Shown one piece after another: positions 62,601 through 64,000 of a DNA stretch of 64,000 nt. The translations under genes were made by a program, and so were the position numbers. Origin of the DNA: Holothuria scabra (lineage: Eukaryota > Echinodermata > Holothuroidea > Aspidochirotida > Holothuriidae); NCBI GenBank assembly GCA_037179385.1, contig CM074200.1, positions 36,397,884 to 36,461,883 of the forward strand, in the 5' to 3' direction. The stretch's first letter is position 1. Every line of letters begins with the position of its first letter. Below the pieces are notes generated by a model. The model worked only from the letters and a program-made list of their open reading frames with translations. It was not told the origin of the DNA and searched no databases.

Positions 62601-62941
62601 GGGCAAGTTCCTAACAGGGCAGAAAACGAAAAAAATCTGAAATTGCTGGACATATTTCCTCGTATATTTTGGCGTACATTGTCAAATATTACTGTATAAA
62701 GTTTCTATTCACCTCATGAAATTCACCATTATCCGCCTTTTGCGGATAATTTTAGTTTCTCATTTTCTTTTTGTCTCGACAGTTTGATTGCTGTGGAGCC
62801 AATGATTTCACGGATTACAAATATTCTGTTTACATGGACGAACTGAACCAAGCTGTCCCATTATCGTGTTGTAAAACTACTGAACTGTGTTACATCGGAT
62901 CGCCGGGAAATCCAGTGACAACGGTAGACATACGGCTAAAG
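47586..62941 (+). CDS. Tetraspanin, CD63-like; spliced, 3' part beyond window
   Basis: Tetraspanins are four-pass membrane proteins that organise adhesion, signalling and endosomal partners into membrane microdomains. Five exons join in frame into 197 residues. Visible hallmarks are: an N-terminal cysteine (C5) suited to palmitoylation; TM1 (about 12-36) with the conserved Asn at 18; a short loop (about 37-51); TM2 (about 52-72) ending in the GCCG motif at 72-75; TM3 (87-108) with the conserved Glu at 98; and a large extracellular loop from 112 with the CCG signature at 147-149, a P-x-S-C-C motif at 170-174 and a further Cys at 180. An N-glycosylation site lies at N121 (NET). The loop end, TM4 and tail are missing because the window stops, not because the gene is broken. 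All four complete introns are phase 0. The start ATG has A at -3 and G at +4. Cysteine layout and TM2 wording resemble CD63/TSPAN3-type members, but orthology is not settled. What is seen is the splice sites and motifs; function is inferred from the family. Confidence 0.93.
48100..49190 (+). pseudogene. Decayed 3' end of a non-LTR retrotransposon (RT C-terminus)
   Basis: Broken frames give the typical C-terminal landmarks of CR1/Jockey-clade reverse transcriptases. Near 48142-48200 is IKFWGVYLD, stop, NLSWVNYINR, the LGV-x-L-D-x-x-L-S-W motif. From 48508 comes MKVLYESVIYSQISYCNIV, the segment usually ending in SYCNIVWG, then LLQKKISKAY. A frameshift near 48640 leads to YYAATDRLFFNL (cf. HTDPLF). 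Further on are remnants of the GPK-x-W/F-x-x-L segment and KSLGSYWKN. It ends with AATAAACTTAGTTAAATTG-type sequence. Several stops and frameshifts, and about 130 bases of unrelated DNA near 48300-48430, show it is dead. There is no catalytic FADD motif, so it is 5'-truncated. Confidence 0.8.
49240..49320. mobile_element. Left-end fragment of a CAGTGGCGTAGCC-type element
   Basis: CAGTGGCGTAGCCACGG followed by G- and C-rich sequence with a 12-C run. No matching right end was found nearby, so it is truncated or belongs to a related family. Confidence 0.4.
49852..50102. mobile_element. 251-bp TTAA-flanked MITE, piggyBac-like
   Basis: The element begins CCCTTTACCGTTGT and ends with its exact complement ACAACGGTAAAGGG, a 14-bp perfect inverted repeat. 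It is flanked on both sides by TTAA (49848-49851 and 50103-50106). TTAA duplications and CCC-starting ends are the hallmark of the piggyBac superfamily. It is too short to code for a transposase. The interior is GC-rich compared with surrounding DNA. Confidence 0.8.
50560..51045. repeat. Fragment of the GCTCCGCGC-rich repeat
   Basis: Shares GTGGCGCTCCGCTTA(G/A)ATAG and GCTCCGCGCCAACT-like words with 39170-39230 and ends at 51041 in CCTGGCTACGCCACC. The left boundary is not clear. Confidence 0.4.
51717..51955. mobile_element. Copy of the CAGTRGCGTAGCCA element, longer interior
   Basis: TGGCGTAGCCACGGTGTG at the left and ATCCTGGCTACGCTACTG at the right. It shares CCTTTCCCTCATGTCGTG with the 2936 copy but has about 80 extra bases inside. 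Confidence 0.65.
52451..52651 (-). mobile_element. Inverted partial copy of the same TTAA-type element
   Basis: From TCTCACCCCAAACTAC to AAACTGAGATTGTCTGGACG this is the reverse complement of the right part of the adjacent 52681 element, so the two form a head-to-head pair. Confidence 0.6.
52681..52984 (+). mobile_element. TTAA-type element, AGGSC-ended family
   Basis: 304 bp flanked by TTAA at 52677-52680 and 52985-52988. The ends AGCCCCAGTTCTCTCCCCCC and GGAGTGAGAGGTTTTGGCCC are inverted. The interior matches the 9474 and 15102 copies. It overlaps a 64-codon minus-strand open frame of no significance. Confidence 0.65.
53452..53532 (+). mobile_element. SINE 3' fragment in tetraspanin intron 1
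   Basis: ATGGAAAAAGGCCGTGCCTGG... CTGGGCTATAAAACCCCATCTA matches the last 80 bases of the SINE body. Confidence 0.55.
54310..54460 (+). repeat. Possible non-LTR retroelement 3' tail
   Basis: Ends GGGAAAATAAAACTAATTC AAATTGAATT-like, similar to 14640-14795 and to the end of the 48.1-49.2 kb relic. Confidence 0.3.
56893..57122. mobile_element. Foldback element with clustered TTGACTA words
   Basis: The ends are inverted: TTAGTCAAACAGTGCTTGAA at the left versus AACACTTGACTAGTTTG at the right, giving about 30 bp of imperfect pairing. About eight TTGACTA/TAGTCAA words lie in between. It sits 160 bases upstream of tetraspanin exon 2, within intron 1. Confidence 0.5.
57284..57475 (+). CDS. Tetraspanin exon 2 (rest of TM1, small loop, TM2, GCCG)
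   Basis: 64 codons, phase 0 at both ends. The acceptor is TTTTCTCCACCAG and the donor GTGAGT at 57476. It encodes CCSVALLGLGIWM (end of TM1), a hydrophilic small loop, TM2 and the GCCGAKRES stretch typical of the TM2-TM3 inner loop. A second AG eight bases downstream would shift the frame and is rejected. Confidence 0.93.
57476..59353 (+). other. Tetraspanin intron 2
   Basis: 1878 bases, GTGAGT to ATGTATAG, AT-rich. Around 58790-58905 is a GC-richer insert beginning CATAGGCGTAAGG, reminiscent of the GGCGTAG-ended repeats elsewhere in the window. Nothing else recognised. Confidence 0.8.
59354..59428 (+). CDS. Tetraspanin exon 3 (TM3)
   Basis: 25 codons, phase 0. The acceptor is CATGTATAG and the donor GTATTT at 59429, a non-ideal but acceptable site. 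It encodes YFLLMLLVVIAEAVAG and then ILAFVYSSK, which is the family's TM3 pattern with the conserved Glu. An overlapping open frame at 59254-59472 is in another phase and is a shadow. Confidence 0.9.
59429..60669 (+). other. Tetraspanin intron 3
   Basis: 1241 bases. It contains a TGACGTCA palindrome with a GC-box-like CCCCGCCCC about 10 bases downstream (60347-60366). Around 60050-60130 is an AT-rich stretch resembling a retroelement tail. No coding signal. Confidence 0.8.
60670..60768 (+). CDS. Tetraspanin exon 4 (start of large extracellular loop)
   Basis: 33 codons, phase 0. The acceptor is TTCTCCTTTAG and the donor GTACGT at 60769. It encodes helix A/B of the large loop with an N-glycosylation sequon (MNETI), ending in AVDTVQEN. 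This matches the family pattern in which an Asp and LQ-like segment precedes the F-x-C-C-G motif of the next exon. Confidence 0.88.
60769..62782 (+). other. Tetraspanin intron 4
   Basis: 2014 bases, GTACGT to CTCGACAG. It contains a minus-strand SINE copy (about 61176-61375). The 114-codon open frame at 62296-62640 has no recognisable domain and no matching splice frame. Confidence 0.8.
61176..61375 (-). mobile_element. SINE copy, second subfamily, in tetraspanin intron 4
   Basis: Inverted body and a degraded head (minus strand GGTTAATTGGTTATAGCATC) like the 21631 copy. It contains the GTGCTCAGCATAGGCAATGG signature. Confidence 0.6.
62783..62941 (+). CDS. Tetraspanin exon 5 (CCG motif, mid large loop)
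   Basis: 53 codons, phase 0. The acceptor is TTTGTCTCGACAG and the donor GTACGT at 62942. It begins FDCCGANDFTDY and contains VPLSCCKTTELCY, i.e. the CCG motif and P-x-S-C-C motif whose cysteines form the loop disulfides. An alternative weaker donor at 62924 would shorten it. No following exon with the expected GC motif or TM4 is visible before 64000. Confidence 0.92.
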
Positions 62942-63053
62942 GTACGTCAATAGTACTGGAACTCCATAAGAGGAATAAAATTTCAAAAAAAAAAAAAAAA
63001 ATACGCGTTAAGTTGATTATCAAAATTATTGGTCTATCTGGTATCTTCATCGC

Positions 63054-63092
63054 TCCTTCCGACCCTCTGGCAAAGGGCCGTACGGCGAAGCT
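63054..63092 (-). repeat. Inverted copy of the 39-bp repeat end
   Basis: TCCTTCCGACCCTCTGGC and AAAGGGCCGTACGGCGAAG, complementary to 28095-28133. Lies in tetraspanin intron 5. Confidence 0.7.
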
Positions 63093-63280
63093 ATAGTATT
63101 GTACACTAGATATCAAACATTTTTATCACAACAGTGTAGGATGAAACATTTTCTTGACCATATGATTCAAACTCTGGTTAACAGGTTAAAGCCTTCTCAG
63201 CAAATTGCGCCCTCTAAAGCTATAGCTTTTGTAAAATCCATTTTTGAAGCACATTTTGAAATTGATGGGGTTTGCAGATT

Positions 63281-63363
63281 CCATTTCTAGCCAATTGATT
63301 TAAGTCGGGCCGGTCACGGCCTTTTTCCAGTTGTAGCTCATTAGCCAATTGTTTTTCCCGTCA
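63281..63363 (-). mobile_element. SINE 3' fragment in tetraspanin intron 5
   Basis: Inverted body end: CATTTCTAGCCAATTGATT, then GGCCGGTCACGGCCTTTTTCC, as in the other minus-strand copies. Confidence 0.5.
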
Positions 63364-64000
63364 TTAAATTGTAGTTCTAACTCTTGCACCATATTACACA
63401 GGAGGGTACTTAATATGTAAGTATTAGTCAAAGTGGAGGACGTATCTTCCTCTAGGTCGGCCATCAGACCCTGTGGCTGGTCACCCCAATCAATAATACT
63501 GTCTTCTTAAAAAATGATTTATTAACTTAGAGTGACCACTCCTCTTCCCTTTCACAATTAGATAATTTTCAATTCAAGGATCCATTCCTATACTACTTCG
63601 CCCCTCTCCTACTCGATACTATAGTAGACAATCTAAAGAAACAGTTTTATATGAAAACTATTAAAATTATTGACTGGACTTTCAACATTTGAAAGAAACG
63701 CTACACGTGCTTTGTTCCTTACTGTGTATTACTTGTATTTATGTTGTGTTGATTAGCTGTGATTATTTTTATATATGGTTATCAAAAATTATAGAATCAA
63801 AGAATAGCAGTACCTCAGACAACATCGACCCCAGTAACAAACCACATGACTTGTGATGCAAATTGGCCATACGACTTATTACTAACACGATAAAAATTTT
63901 GATCACTGGTAATTTTGCAGTTTCGAAAGATAACACTTTGGTTTGCACTAAATGCTTTTTGTTCTAAAGACTGGCTTACTAACCACTATATGGAATACTT

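Larger units (their letters stand above)
62942..64000 (+). other. Tetraspanin intron 5, open at window edge
   Basis: Starts with GTACGT. It holds a 39-base repeat end (63054-63092) and a minus-strand SINE fragment (63281-63363). I searched this stretch for the expected loop end (GC motif) and a fourth membrane segment and found neither, so the intron runs past the window or its acceptor is not evident. Confidence 0.7.

Noticed and set aside
63915..64000. Possible next tetraspanin exon after TTTTGCAG near 63922
   Set aside because: The following frame shows neither the expected loop cysteine motif nor a membrane segment.

Overview
The window is eukaryotic nuclear DNA, AT-rich, with small exons, long introns and very many short repeats. 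There are no operons, prokaryotic genes or CRISPR arrays. The only gene family I can name with confidence is an animal tetraspanin. Together with tRNA-derived SINEs, many short inverted-repeat elements (MITE-like), a decayed non-LTR retrotransposon and a short TTAGGG-type telomere-like patch, this points to an invertebrate animal. A marine deuterostome such as an echinoderm (possibly a sea cucumber) is my guess, but that is an impression from repeat style and is not proven by the sequence.

Layout. Bases 1-33 kb are essentially gene-poor and full of repeats: SINE copies with (TAAC)n tails, including a perfect 58-unit TAAC array at 10471-10702; a 361-bp foldback element at 3372-3732; short elements ending in CAGTRGCGTAGCCA; elements flanked by TATA or TTAA; and two tandem long-inverted-repeat units at about 16.5-18.2 kb, the second of which is interrupted by TATA-flanked elements. 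At 33651-33711 on the minus strand lies a probable first coding exon of a secreted protein: a 20-residue signal peptide followed by a phase-1 consensus splice donor. Its other exons would lie at lower coordinates and were not found. From 34 to 47 kb there is more repeat-rich intergenic DNA, with one weak candidate exon at 37498-37605.

From 47586 to beyond the right edge runs a plus-strand tetraspanin gene. Five coding exons are visible (47586-47651, 57284-57475, 59354-59428, 60670-60768, 62783-62941). They join in frame to give 197 residues covering TM1, the small loop, TM2, TM3 and most of the large extracellular loop with its CCG motif. Every visible intron is phase 0. The end of the large loop, TM4 and the C-terminal tail must lie past 64000. 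The 9.6-kb first intron carries a decayed non-LTR retrotransposon 3' end (about 48.1-49.2 kb), a 251-bp TTAA-flanked piggyBac-like MITE (49852-50102) and further inverted-repeat elements.

I see no multi-gene system working together here. The most useful points are the tetraspanin gene model, the minus-strand signal-peptide exon and several non-autonomous repeat families whose ends and target-site duplications can be read directly.
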